Assembly (NCBI GenBank): GCA_049609225.1
Contig: JBMYYH010000058.1
Span: forward strand, 1 to 18,818
Direction of reading: 5' to 3'
Origin: GCA-2746235 sp049609225
Lineage (GTDB): Bacteria > Planctomycetota > UBA1135
Length of the DNA stretch: 18,818 nt
Below, in pieces: positions 1 to 7,348 of this stretch; the stretch's first letter is position 1, and every line of letters starts with the position of its first letter. The notes under the pieces were generated by a model. That model had not been told where the DNA came from and made no database searches. It was given only the letters and a program-made list of their open reading frames with translations. Position numbers and translations under genes: made by a program.

Positions 1-1
1 C

Positions 2-379
2 ATCACCAATTGGGATGGCTCGATCGGCAATCTCCTGTTCCTGCGCGATCCGCTCGTTGGCCTCGCGATGACGCCTCCGGGCGCCGCCGCCTACAGTCCT
101 GGACAGACCATCCATTTCGATGGGCACTGGACTAATACGACCAACCGCAATCAGCCGGTCCTGGTTGCCGCGGCAGGATTCCCGGCAGTTGGTGGCATGC
201 GCATCTTGGATTACCATGCAGAGACGTTGGCGCCGTTCGCGACCCTGGACCTTGCCTACGATCTGCCGTTGCCGAGCAACTTGCCGAGTGGTTTCTTCGG
301 CAACACGACGGTTGCCGTCGCAGTGATCGTGGATGGGCAGGCGGTGGAGCAAGTCAGCGACACCTTCCTGATCCAATAA
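2..379 (+). CDS. C-terminal part of a secreted beta-rich protein (5' end outside window)
   Basis: The frame is open from the first base and ends with TAA at 377-379, so this is the last 125 or so residues of a longer protein whose start lies upstream. An ATG at 68 exists, but coding continues in frame before it (reading ITNWDGSIGNLLF), so I treat it as internal. The visible part is rich in short hydrophobic and Thr/Val/Gly stretches, with no membrane segment, no cysteine and no catalytic motif. It looks like a beta-sandwich (Ig-like) tail of the kind found at the end of large secreted proteins in Planctomycetota. The next gene starts 7 bp later on the same strand, so it is probably co-transcribed with the sulfatases. 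I cannot name a family; the fold statement is inference from composition. Confidence 0.75.
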   Translation: MTNWDGSIGNLLFLRDPLVGLAMTPPGAAAYSPGQTIHFDGHWTNTTNRNQPVLVAAAGFPAVGGMRILDYHAETLAPFATLDLAYDLPLPSNLPSGFFGNTTVAVAVIVDGQAVEQVSDTFLIQ

Positions 380-386
380 GCCACGC

Positions 387-1883
387 ATGTTGCGCACCCT
401 CCTTTTCTGCAGCCTTAGTTTTCTGAGCTTCGGCTGCAGTGGCAAGGCCGAAGAGCCGGCCCCGGTTTGGCCGACGCTGCAGGCCCCGCCGCCGCCGCCG
501 CAAGAGGTCCCTGAAGACGCAGAGGCGCAAGACCCCGCCGACCGCCCCGACATCATCCTCATCGTCGCTGACGATATGGGTGCGGGTGATTGGCAAGTCG
601 GCAATCCAAAGCTGACCACGCCCAATCTCATGAGTTTGTGCGACGAAGGTGTGCGCTTGGATCGCTACTACACCCTGCCCCTGTGCACTCCGACGCGCAC
701 CGCCATGCTTACGGGCCAGTCACCGCTGCCCTTTCACATGGCCTTCTCGCCGATGCGACGCTGGGAGGACCGCGCCATTCCGCAGGATGTCGATCTGTTG
801 CCGGAGTACCTGAAGGAGGCTGGTTATGCCACCGGCATCATCGGCAAATGGCACTTGGGCCACCGCGAGACGTGGATGCTGCCCAACCAACGTGGCTTCG
901 ACTATTTCTATGGCTTCCTTACAGGTGCCATCCATTACTTCACGCATAAGAGCGGCAATGCCGGTCTTGATTGGCAGCGTAATGGTGAGAGCTTGGATGA
1001 AAAGGGCTACACCACGACCCTGTTCGGCGACGATGCCGCGCGGTGGATCGCTGCACAGGAGCAGGAGCAACCACTGTTCCTTTACCTGCCATTCAATGCC
1101 CCACACAGTCCGACGATGGCGCCGGCGGAGTTCACCGCGCCCTTTAAGGATGCATTCCCGGATCTTGGGAGGCGCCGGTACTGCGGCATGGTGTCGGCGA
1201 TGGATCAATCGATCGGCAAGGTCTTGGCCGCGGTGGAGGAGCGCGGCAAGGCGGAGAACACGCTCATCATCTTCGTCTCCGACAATGGCGCCTCGATTCG
1301 CGAGAACGGTTCGAATGGCCCGCTTCGTGGTACCAAAGGAACCGTCTTTGAAGGCGCTATCCGCACACCGGGTGTGGTGAAGTGGCCTGGAAGAATCCCT
1401 GTTGGCGTGGAGAGCCCGCAACTGGTTGATGTCCGCGATTGGTTCCCCACCATTCTGATTGCGGCCGGGGTGGATGTCCCGGAAGCGGCGATCGGAATGG
1501 ATGTGATTCCGACCCTGAGCCAAACCTCGGAAGACGAGGCAACCGCAAGGCGTGGTGACTTGTTCTACGCATCGAACATCGCGTCGTACTTGAGTTATGC
1601 GATGATCCGCTGGCCTTATAAGTGTGTCGTGCGGGTTCGCCATAAGACCGGCAAGACCGAAAGACAGCTTTACCGCCTCGACCTGGACCCGTTGGAAAAG
1701 GAGAACCTGCGCACTTCCGAGCCACAACGCTTGGGCGAAATGGAGGAGGCCATCCTCGATTGGTTCGCGGAAGCCTTGCCTGGTGAACGTTTCGAATCCC
1801 CCGTTGAAATCCGCCCGAATCCGTCGCCGGATGATTGGGAAGAGCCTGCGGATTGGACTGCGCCTCCGCCTCTGAAACGATGA
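387..1883 (+). CDS. Sulfatase, Cys-type, predicted lipoprotein (498 aa)
   Basis: Predicted to hydrolyse sulfate esters, probably on a polysaccharide or other sulfated organic compound, using a formylglycine made from the active-site cysteine (S1/arylsulfatase family). The N-terminus is a short hydrophobic signal ending in a lipobox-like LSFGC with Cys17, followed by a Pro/Glu-rich linker (about 20-52), so lipid anchoring is likely. Family landmarks seen: metal-binding Asp62-Asp63 in ADDMG, the formylglycine motif CTPTR at 100-104, GKWHLGH with Lys154, His156 and His159, APH with His240, SDNG with Asp299-Asn300, and Lys317. Length is normal for the family. The position before the motif Arg is Thr rather than the usual Ser or Ala, which still fits C-x-P-x-R. 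It is paralogous to the next gene, whose ATG overlaps this TGA. The substrate cannot be told. A maturation enzyme (FGE or anSME) is not in the window. Confidence 0.95.
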   Translation: MLRTLLFCSLSFLSFGCSGKAEEPAPVWPTLQAPPPPPQEVPEDAEAQDPADRPDIILIVADDMGAGDWQVGNPKLTTPNLMSLCDEGVRLDRYYTLPLCTPTRTAMLTGQSPLPFHMAFSPMRRWEDRAIPQDVDLLPEYLKEAGYATGIIGKWHLGHRETWMLPNQRGFDYFYGFLTGAIHYFTHKSGNAGLDWQRNGESLDEKGYTTTLFGDDAARWIAAQEQEQPLFLYLPFNAPHSPTMAPAEFTAPFKDAFPDLGRRRYCGMVSAMDQSIGKVLAAVEERGKAENTLIIFVSDNGASIRENGSNGPLRGTKGTVFEGAIRTPGVVKWPGRIPVGVESPQLVDVRDWFPTILIAAGVDVPEAAIGMDVIPTLSQTSEDEATARRGDLFYASNIASYLSYAMIRWPYKCVVRVRHKTGKTERQLYRLDLDPLEKENLRTSEPQRLGEMEEAILDWFAEALPGERFESPVEIRPNPSPDDWEEPADWTAPPPLKR

Positions 1884-3322
1884 AAGCGTCACGCCTTGCA
1901 CTGCGCGCCCTGCTCCTTCTGACGGCAGGCCTTGGACTCATCTGGACGCCCGCCCTAGCCCAAGAGGCCGCCCCATCCAGCACCCCAACCCAACCGCCCG
2001 ACGTCATCCTGATCCTGGTCGACGACCTCGGTTATGGCGATTGGGAGCCGACGGGTGGCCCGATGAAAACGCCGAACCTCATGCGCCTATGCGAGGAAGG
2101 CGTGCGTTTGGATCGTTATTACACGAATCCGGTCTGCACGCCTTCGCGCGTTGCCCTCATCGGCGGCCAGTCACCGACGCGATTGGGCATGGCGATGTCG
2201 CCGCTGCGCAACTGGGGCAAGGAAAGTCTGCCGCGGGGAGTTCCGACCCTGGCGACGCGCCTGCAGGCTGCCGGTTATCGCACCGGGATCATTGGCAAGT
2301 GGCATCTCGGTCATGCCGAGACTTGGATGCAGCCGCAGCAACGCGGCTTCGATCACTTCTACGGATTCCTGACCGGATCGATCGATTACTTCACGCATCA
2401 AAGTCGAAACGCCGGTTTGGATTGGCAGCGCAACGGCAAGGCCGTGGTGGAAAAGGGTTATGTCACGGACCTGCTTGGCGAAGAAGCCGCGGCGTGGATC
2501 CAGGAGCAGGAGAAGGACCGCCCCTTGTTCCTCTACTTGCCATTCAGTGCACCGCACAAACCCTTGATGGCAACGCGGGAACATATCTCGCCGTATAAGG
2601 AGACCGTCAAGGACTTCCGTAAGCGCACCTACTGCGGCATGGTCTCGGCGGTCGACGTCGCCGTCGGCAAAGTGCTGGAAGCGGTGGCGGAGCGGGGTCG
2701 CGCAGACAACACCCTGATCCTATTCCTTTCGGATAACGGTGCCGACCCACGCAGCGAAGGCTCCAATGGTCCTTTGCAGGGAAATAAAGGCTCTCTGTAT
2801 GAAGGGGGGATTCGGGTTCCCGGCGTGGTGCGTTGGCCGCAACGATTCCCCGCCGGCCAAGTGAGTCAGGAGCTCGTGCAGGTCTTGGATTGGGCGCCCA
2901 CCGTATTGGCCGCCGCCGGCATCGACCCCGATCCTGCCTTGGATGGCATCGATGTGCTGGCGCGTCTTTCCGCCACCGACTCAGCCAACGCGCCCCAGCC
3001 GCGTAAGGACATCTTCTTTCAGTCCTATTCAGGCCGGGTCAACTATGCCATGTTGCGTTGGCCTTATAAATGCGTGGTGCGGGTCAAGAACTCCGACCAG
3101 AGTCTCGAGGTGCAGCTTTTCGACCTGGCTTCCGATCCCTTTGAAGCGCAGGATCTAGCCGCCACCGAGGAAGAGATCGCAGCAACCATGCTGATGGACA
3201 TCCAAGCGTGGTTCGCCCAGCAGCGGCCGGAGGATGATTTCCTGAAACCGGCCGGCATCACCTCCAAAGAGGTGCCGGAAGACTGGCGTCCGCCACGAGA
3301 TTGGGCCTCTTTCGCGAAGTAG
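1880..3322 (+). CDS. Sulfatase, Cys-type, secreted (480 aa)
   Basis: Second S1-type sulfatase. I chose the ATG at 1880, which overlaps the stop of the first sulfatase as ATGA. It gives a classic Sec signal peptide: MKAS, then a hydrophobic core, then TPALAQ with likely cleavage near residue 28. An upstream in-frame ATG at 1835 would add 15 residues inside the first gene and spoil the signal. Landmarks: Asp48-Asp49, CTPSR at 86-90 (formylglycine from Cys86), GKWHLGH with Lys140, His142 and His145, APH with His226, SDNG with Asp285-Asn286, and Lys303. By eye about half the aligned residues match the first sulfatase, with very strong identity through the GKWHLGH to DWQRNG stretch, so the pair arose by duplication. 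The TG usually ending the sulfatase signature is GG here (VALIGG). This copy lacks a lipobox, so it is probably soluble in the periplasm or outside. Substrate unknown. Confidence 0.95.
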   Translation: MKASRLALRALLLLTAGLGLIWTPALAQEAAPSSTPTQPPDVILILVDDLGYGDWEPTGGPMKTPNLMRLCEEGVRLDRYYTNPVCTPSRVALIGGQSPTRLGMAMSPLRNWGKESLPRGVPTLATRLQAAGYRTGIIGKWHLGHAETWMQPQQRGFDHFYGFLTGSIDYFTHQSRNAGLDWQRNGKAVVEKGYVTDLLGEEAAAWIQEQEKDRPLFLYLPFSAPHKPLMATREHISPYKETVKDFRKRTYCGMVSAVDVAVGKVLEAVAERGRADNTLILFLSDNGADPRSEGSNGPLQGNKGSLYEGGIRVPGVVRWPQRFPAGQVSQELVQVLDWAPTVLAAAGIDPDPALDGIDVLARLSATDSANAPQPRKDIFFQSYSGRVNYAMLRWPYKCVVRVKNSDQSLEVQLFDLASDPFEAQDLAATEEEIAATMLMDIQAWFAQQRPEDDFLKPAGITSKEVPEDWRPPRDWASFAK

Positions 3323-3340
3323 GCTTCTCCCGATTCGCGA
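3312..3340 (+). terminator. Weak hairpin between convergent sulfatase and mltA genes
   Basis: A 7-bp inverted repeat, TCGCGAA (3312-3318) and TTCGCGA (3334-3340), encloses a 15-nt loop that includes the sulfatase stop codon and is followed by TTTCTC. It lies in the 34-bp gap of a convergent gene pair, where a terminator is expected. The long loop and short T-run make this a low-confidence call. TTCGCGAA is itself palindromic, so the pairing may be incidental. Confidence 0.25.
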
Positions 3341-3356
3341 TTTCTCAGTACGAGCC

Positions 3357-4550
3357 CTAGTCCTTCAGGAACAGGTAGTACATGCGACCGCGGCTGCCGA
3401 CATGGCCCGCGCGCGCCATCGCGGCATCGCCAAGCCCCATGTAGACATCGCAGCGTCCGGCGGAGCGGATCGCGCCACCGCGGTCCTGATCCATCGCGAA
3501 GAAACGCATCGGGCGCTGCACCAAGTCACCTTCCGGATCGAATTCCGGCAAACGCGCTTCGACATAAACCAAAGCAGCGCGCGGGAACACATCCTTATCC
3601 GTCGCGATCGACCGCATCGCGGTGACGGGTTGTCCAAGACATCCATAAGGACCACCGGCGCTCTCGCGGAAGAACACGAAGCTCGGGTTCATCGGCAGGA
3701 CCCGCGCGGCCTCGGTCGGGTTCGAACCGAAGTAATCACGTAGCTTCTGCAGACTCAACTCCGAGCGTTGCAGCTTGCCCTCTTCAATGAGGATGCCGCC
3801 GATGCTCACGTACTCATGCCCGTTCTTGCCGGCATAGCCGACTTCATAGAGCGAGCCATCGGGCTGGCGGATCACCGCACTACCCTGCACCTGCGCAATG
3901 TAAGCATCGAAGGGATTGGTCAACCAAACCAACTCCTTGCCAGCCAGATGACCATTGTCACGCAACTCCGATGCGGTGTAGTAAGGTACGAGTCCGCCAT
4001 CGGAAGTCATGCGACCGAGGATGGTGCCGTCGTCTGCCTTGGAAAGGTCATCGGGCATGCGATACAGCGGGTACTGGTAATCCCCGCCCTGCTCCATCGC
4101 GCCATCGAGGATCGGTGTGCCATAGCCGGTGAAGAAGACATCGCCGGTGGCGGAACGTCCGCGTGCGACCCAAACCTCAAACTCCATGTTGAGGTGAGCG
4201 AGGAATTCTTCGCCGGAAGAACTGCGTTCCAGGACCTCTGCGAAACGCTCCACCGAACGCACCATGCGGTCATGAGTAATTGCGTTGCCGGCGCCGACGG
4301 GGAAGAAGCCTTTGGAACTCGGCTTGCCCAAATAGTTGAGGCTGTTCTGCGCAGCCTCCAACAACTCCGCGCGACGCTGCCAACCGATCGAGAAATCAGG
4401 CCAGGCCTCTCCGTAGGGCAGGCGCTCGATGCCGTACTCGCCATCTGCGAGTTGATAATCGTAGGGGCTCATCGCTTCAGGCTCGGGGGCGGGCACCTGG
4501 CAGCTGGCGGCAACGAGGAGAGGAGCGAAAACGAGGAAGCGGCGCGGCAT
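3357..4550 (-). CDS. mltA: Membrane-bound lytic murein transglycosylase A family lipoprotein (397 aa)
   Basis: Predicted to cleave the MurNAc-GlcNAc bond of peptidoglycan with formation of a 1,6-anhydro end, at the periplasmic face of a membrane. I chose the ATG at 4548-4550 because it starts a lipoprotein signal, MPRRFLVFAPLLVAASC with lipid Cys17. Longer in-frame starts up to 4688 lack a signal and run into the divergent gene. MltA landmarks in order: FFTGYGTP (139-146), YPLYRMP (160-166), VQGS (221-224), VGYAGKNGH (237-245), NPSFVFFRE (288-296). A C-terminal 3D domain carries Asp354, Asp356 and Asp368 in the stretch around DQDRGGAI and CDVYMG; the family's catalytic Asp belongs to this domain. 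Length fits the family. It is divergent from the esterase gene with 24 bp between starts and convergent with the sulfatases. Known planctomycetes with peptidoglycan would have a use for this enzyme. Confidence 0.92.
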   Translation of the reverse strand: MPRRFLVFAPLLVAASCQVPAPEPEAMSPYDYQLADGEYGIERLPYGEAWPDFSIGWQRRAELLEAAQNSLNYLGKPSSKGFFPVGAGNAITHDRMVRSVERFAEVLERSSSGEEFLAHLNMEFEVWVARGRSATGDVFFTGYGTPILDGAMEQGGDYQYPLYRMPDDLSKADDGTILGRMTSDGGLVPYYTASELRDNGHLAGKELVWLTNPFDAYIAQVQGSAVIRQPDGSLYEVGYAGKNGHEYVSIGGILIEEGKLQRSELSLQKLRDYFGSNPTEAARVLPMNPSFVFFRESAGGPYGCLGQPVTAMRSIATDKDVFPRAALVYVEARLPEFDPEGDLVQRPMRFFAMDQDRGGAIRSAGRCDVYMGLGDAAMARAGHVGSRGRMYYLFLKD

Positions 4551-4574
4551 GGCAACAGCGTATCCTGTGGGGCC

Positions 4575-5588
4575 ATGCATTTCGAATACCGACGCACGCT
4601 GGCGGGGGACGCCGCCCTCACGACCCTGGAGGTGGATTCCACCCTGCTCCGCGATAACCCGCTGGGTGACCCCACTCTGCGGTCGCATCCTGTGCTACTA
4701 CCGCCTGACCCCGAGCCGGGTTTGCCGCTGGTTACGATTCTGGTGGGCTATACCGGTTTTAATCACAAGGTTGTCAATAAGGGTTCGATGTGGGAGCCCA
4801 CCGTGCCCGAACGCCTTGCCACCGCGATGGCGGAAGGTGCTCTGCCGCGTGCGATCTACCTATGGCCGAGTTGTGAAACGCGCCTTGGCGGCTCTCAATA
4901 TGTCGATAGCCCGGGAACCGGACCCTACATGTCGTATGTGCTGGAGGAAATCATCCCTGCAGCCGAGTCCGCCTTCTCCTGCGGCGGCGACGGTTGGCGC
5001 GTGATTGCAGGCAAATCCAGCGGCGGTTTTGGTGCGCTGAGTTTGGTCATGCGCAACCCCGGATACTTCAGCGCCGCAGCATCGCACGCCGGCGACATGG
5101 GTTTTGACATGAGTCATTTTCGCGGTTTCGCCGATGCCCTCAACTGCTGGAATAAATACGGCGGTCCGACGGCCTTCCTCGAGAAGCTCCCGGAGTTGAG
5201 CCTCGGGCATATGGAACACGCGGGTATTGAGGGCATGGCGATGGCGTCGTGCTATTCGCCCAATCCCGATGCAGAACTCGGTTTCGACCTGCCGGTGGAC
5301 CCCGCGACCGGCGAAATCCGTCACGAGGTCTTTGAGAAGTGGCTCGCTTTTGATCCGCTACGGATGGTTGCAAAGGAGGAATACCGCGCCGGGCTCTTGG
5401 CGCTGAAGTCGCTCCACCTCGATGCTGGCGAAACCGACGAATTCGCCCTCCAATGGGGCCTCAAACGCTTTCGCGAGCGGCTCGTAGAGTGGGATATCCC
5501 GGCCCACATCGAGTTCTTCCCCGGTGGGCATTTCCGCATGGATGATCGTTACCTGGTCAGCCTGCCGAAACTGCTCGGCGCGCTTTGA
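4575..5588 (+). CDS. Putative esterase, alpha/beta-hydrolase of PF00756 type (337 aa)
   Basis: Serine hydrolase resembling the esterase D / enterochelin esterase / antigen 85 group. The nucleophile elbow is GKSSGG at 146-151, with Ser148 as nucleophile, followed by GALSLVMRNPGYF, a typical continuation in this family. The segment LDAGETDEF (282-290) matches the usual acid-residue region, with Asp283 or Asp288 as candidates, and GGHF gives His319 near the C-terminus. No signal peptide or membrane segment is seen, so it is probably cytoplasmic. The ATG at 4575 is chosen because the open frame upstream runs only antisense through mltA. The end overlaps the next gene by TTGA (5585-5588), implying translational coupling. 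Substrate unknown; sugar-ester or acyl-ester cleavage is possible by family only. Confidence 0.88.
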   Translation: MHFEYRRTLAGDAALTTLEVDSTLLRDNPLGDPTLRSHPVLLPPDPEPGLPLVTILVGYTGFNHKVVNKGSMWEPTVPERLATAMAEGALPRAIYLWPSCETRLGGSQYVDSPGTGPYMSYVLEEIIPAAESAFSCGGDGWRVIAGKSSGGFGALSLVMRNPGYFSAAASHAGDMGFDMSHFRGFADALNCWNKYGGPTAFLEKLPELSLGHMEHAGIEGMAMASCYSPNPDAELGFDLPVDPATGEIRHEVFEKWLAFDPLRMVAKEEYRAGLLALKSLHLDAGETDEFALQWGLKRFRERLVEWDIPAHIEFFPGGHFRMDDRYLVSLPKLLGAL

Positions 5589-7255
5589 GCACCACTCCCC
5601 TCCGCATCGTGATTTTGCTGCTGCTTTTAGGAGCTGCGGCGAGCTTGCCGTTGTGGTGGGAGCGTAGTCCAGAACAAGACCCGGCCAATACCGCGGTGGA
5701 AGCGGGTGCTTTCGAGGAAGATGGCGCGCGTGTTACGGAGCAAGAGGCAGCCTCAGGCCTCGCGCGCGAATCGCTAACCTTGGAGCCCACTTTGCATGCC
5801 GACGGCAGCGAAGAAGTGGTGTTGCGTCCTTCGCGCGATGGGCTTTCGCGGATTCACATCCAGTTGGATGGCTTCGAGAAGAGTGAGCATCAATGGCTGC
5901 AGGCCAATGCACGCGAAACTCAAACCGATGTAGTCGCGCGCGGCCGCATCAAAGGTGCGCGTTTGAGTGTGGAGGTGGATCCTGGGTCTTACCGCGTGCA
6001 TGTCACCGTGGGTAGTGCGCCGCGCCGTGCTTCGGATCAAGCGACCGGCGTGCGGATCCTCGGAACTAGCGAGCAAGACTTCCCCGAGCGTGCGATCCGA
6101 GTGCCCGAGGGCCAAGAGGCCACCTTGGTTTATCGCCCCCTTGCAACGGGCACCGTGTTTGGCGTGGTGAAGCGTGGCTCCGTGGCCGCGGCCGACGCCA
6201 AGGTGCAGTTAGCCGGTGAGCGCACCGTCATGGTGAAAACCGATGCTGAAGGTCGTTTCCGTTTTGAAAATGTCCCCGTTGGCCGACGGACGGTTCGGCT
6301 TGGTCGCCCCTTCCTGAATGTGGTGGAACATGTGGTGGTGGAAGATGGGGGCGAGCATGAAATCGCCTTGCAGTCGCATGTCTCCGGATTCCAGGTGGAG
6401 GTGCGTCAGGGGGAGTTGGATATTCCCTTGGGCAATGCCAAGGTACAGGTACGGTTTTATCCGGCTGTCAGCGCCAGTGAGTTGGCGCCAACCGCCCTTC
6501 GTCATGGCGCGATCATTGAGGCGCCACAACTTCTGCCAACCGGCCCCGATGGCAAGACTCCAGTGATGCTAACGGGACCCGGCAAAGTCGAGTACACGGT
6601 GTTTGGTCCGCAGAACTGGGGCTTGGCGGCCGAACATGGCAGTTTCTGGGTGGAGATGTCGGGCAACACCGAACATGTGGTGGGGCTGCGCGGTGGTGCG
6701 GAAGTCTTTGTGCGCCGCGAAGAGGGCCAAGCAGGGCGCATGACCATCGCCATGTTCTTAACCAAGGATGGCGTCGAGTTAGGCTGCGGTGGGATTGAGC
6801 GCCTGGATGACGACAGTGGTTATCGCGTGTGGGGTGTGCCGCGGGCCGCGGGTCGCTTGTACCTCACGCGAACGCGCGCCAAGCGCATGTGGATTGCGGA
6901 TATCCCGGAGTCTTATGATCGTGCCGAAGTTACCGCGAAAGAAGTCAGTTTGATTCCGGTGCATGTGCGTAGCGCCACTTATGCCGACGGCAGCTCCGAT
7001 GCTTTCGTCACGCTCTTGCAAGTACGCGATGCCCAGGGTGCCTTGTTCCCTATTGGGCCAGTCTTGCCACGCTCCTTCGGCTTACGCGCGACGGCAACCG
7101 ATCGTATGGCTTTGCGTCCGGCGGAGGTGGCGAGTTTGCCGCCTGGCAAATACACGCTTTCTTTCCTCGATCGCGACAACCGCGTTTTTGAACGCGTGTT
7201 AACGCTGGCGGAAGGAACCGAGAAGTCGATTATCGACCTGCGCTTTAAGCCGTAA
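5585..7255 (+). CDS. Membrane-anchored protein with carboxypeptidase regulatory-like domain (556 aa)
   Basis: The start is probably TTG at 5585, which overlaps the esterase stop as TTGA and gives MSTTPLRIVILLLLLGAAAS, a basic residue followed by a signal-anchor or signal peptide (about 8-24). An in-frame GTG at 5609 is the alternative but would remove the positive charge. After an acidic linker (about 26-60) the chain is beta-rich. A carboxypeptidase regulatory-like unit lies near residues 188-245: TGTVFGVVKRG, then KTDAEGRFRFENVPVGRRTVRLG, the typical T-D-x-x-G-x-F-x-F-x-x-V-P pattern. The C-terminal part ends with SLPPGKYTLSFLD, another beta-sandwich-like segment. No catalytic motif is seen, so a role in binding or display on the cell surface or in the periplasm is the best inference. 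Its substrate or partner is unknown; the coupled esterase is cytoplasmic by prediction, so a shared role is not obvious. Confidence 0.8.
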   Translation: MSTTPLRIVILLLLLGAAASLPLWWERSPEQDPANTAVEAGAFEEDGARVTEQEAASGLARESLTLEPTLHADGSEEVVLRPSRDGLSRIHIQLDGFEKSEHQWLQANARETQTDVVARGRIKGARLSVEVDPGSYRVHVTVGSAPRRASDQATGVRILGTSEQDFPERAIRVPEGQEATLVYRPLATGTVFGVVKRGSVAAADAKVQLAGERTVMVKTDAEGRFRFENVPVGRRTVRLGRPFLNVVEHVVVEDGGEHEIALQSHVSGFQVEVRQGELDIPLGNAKVQVRFYPAVSASELAPTALRHGAIIEAPQLLPTGPDGKTPVMLTGPGKVEYTVFGPQNWGLAAEHGSFWVEMSGNTEHVVGLRGGAEVFVRREEGQAGRMTIAMFLTKDGVELGCGGIERLDDDSGYRVWGVPRAAGRLYLTRTRAKRMWIADIPESYDRAEVTAKEVSLIPVHVRSATYADGSSDAFVTLLQVRDAQGALFPIGPVLPRSFGLRATATDRMALRPAEVASLPPGKYTLSFLDRDNRVFERVLTLAEGTEKSIIDLRFKP

Positions 7256-7264
7256 GCCCCTCCA

Positions 7265-7276
7265 AGGGCGTCCCCT
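7265..7276 (+). repeat. 12-bp direct repeat, left copy
   Basis: The sequence AGGGCGTCCCCT lies here just after the end of the rightward gene and again at 11568-11579, in the same orientation, so the two copies bracket the low-GC gene pair 7349-11424. The repeat has a small internal palindrome. At this copy it extends to AAGGG-CGTC-CCCTT followed by TTC, which could alternatively be a feeble terminator for the gene ending at 7255. Identity stops at exactly 12 bp on both sides. Confidence 0.4.
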
Positions 7277-7348
7277 TTTCTAGGGCGGGCTGGATTGGCA
7301 ATCGCAATAAACAGATGAACTCGTTTCGTAGCGGACCTTTTTGCCTTC

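Noticed and set aside
720..1901. Minus-strand open frame of 393 codons opposite the first sulfatase
   Set aside because: It is fully antisense to a well-supported sulfatase, its product has no recognisable motif, and long antisense frames are expected in GC-rich coding DNA.
3768..4574. Long upstream extension of the esterase frame
   Set aside because: It is antisense to mltA, whose motifs are clear, and adds no domain. The esterase fold begins at the ATG at 4575.
4551..4688. Longer N-terminus for the MltA-type protein
   Set aside because: It would bury the lipoprotein signal 46 residues inside the protein and overlap the divergent esterase start.
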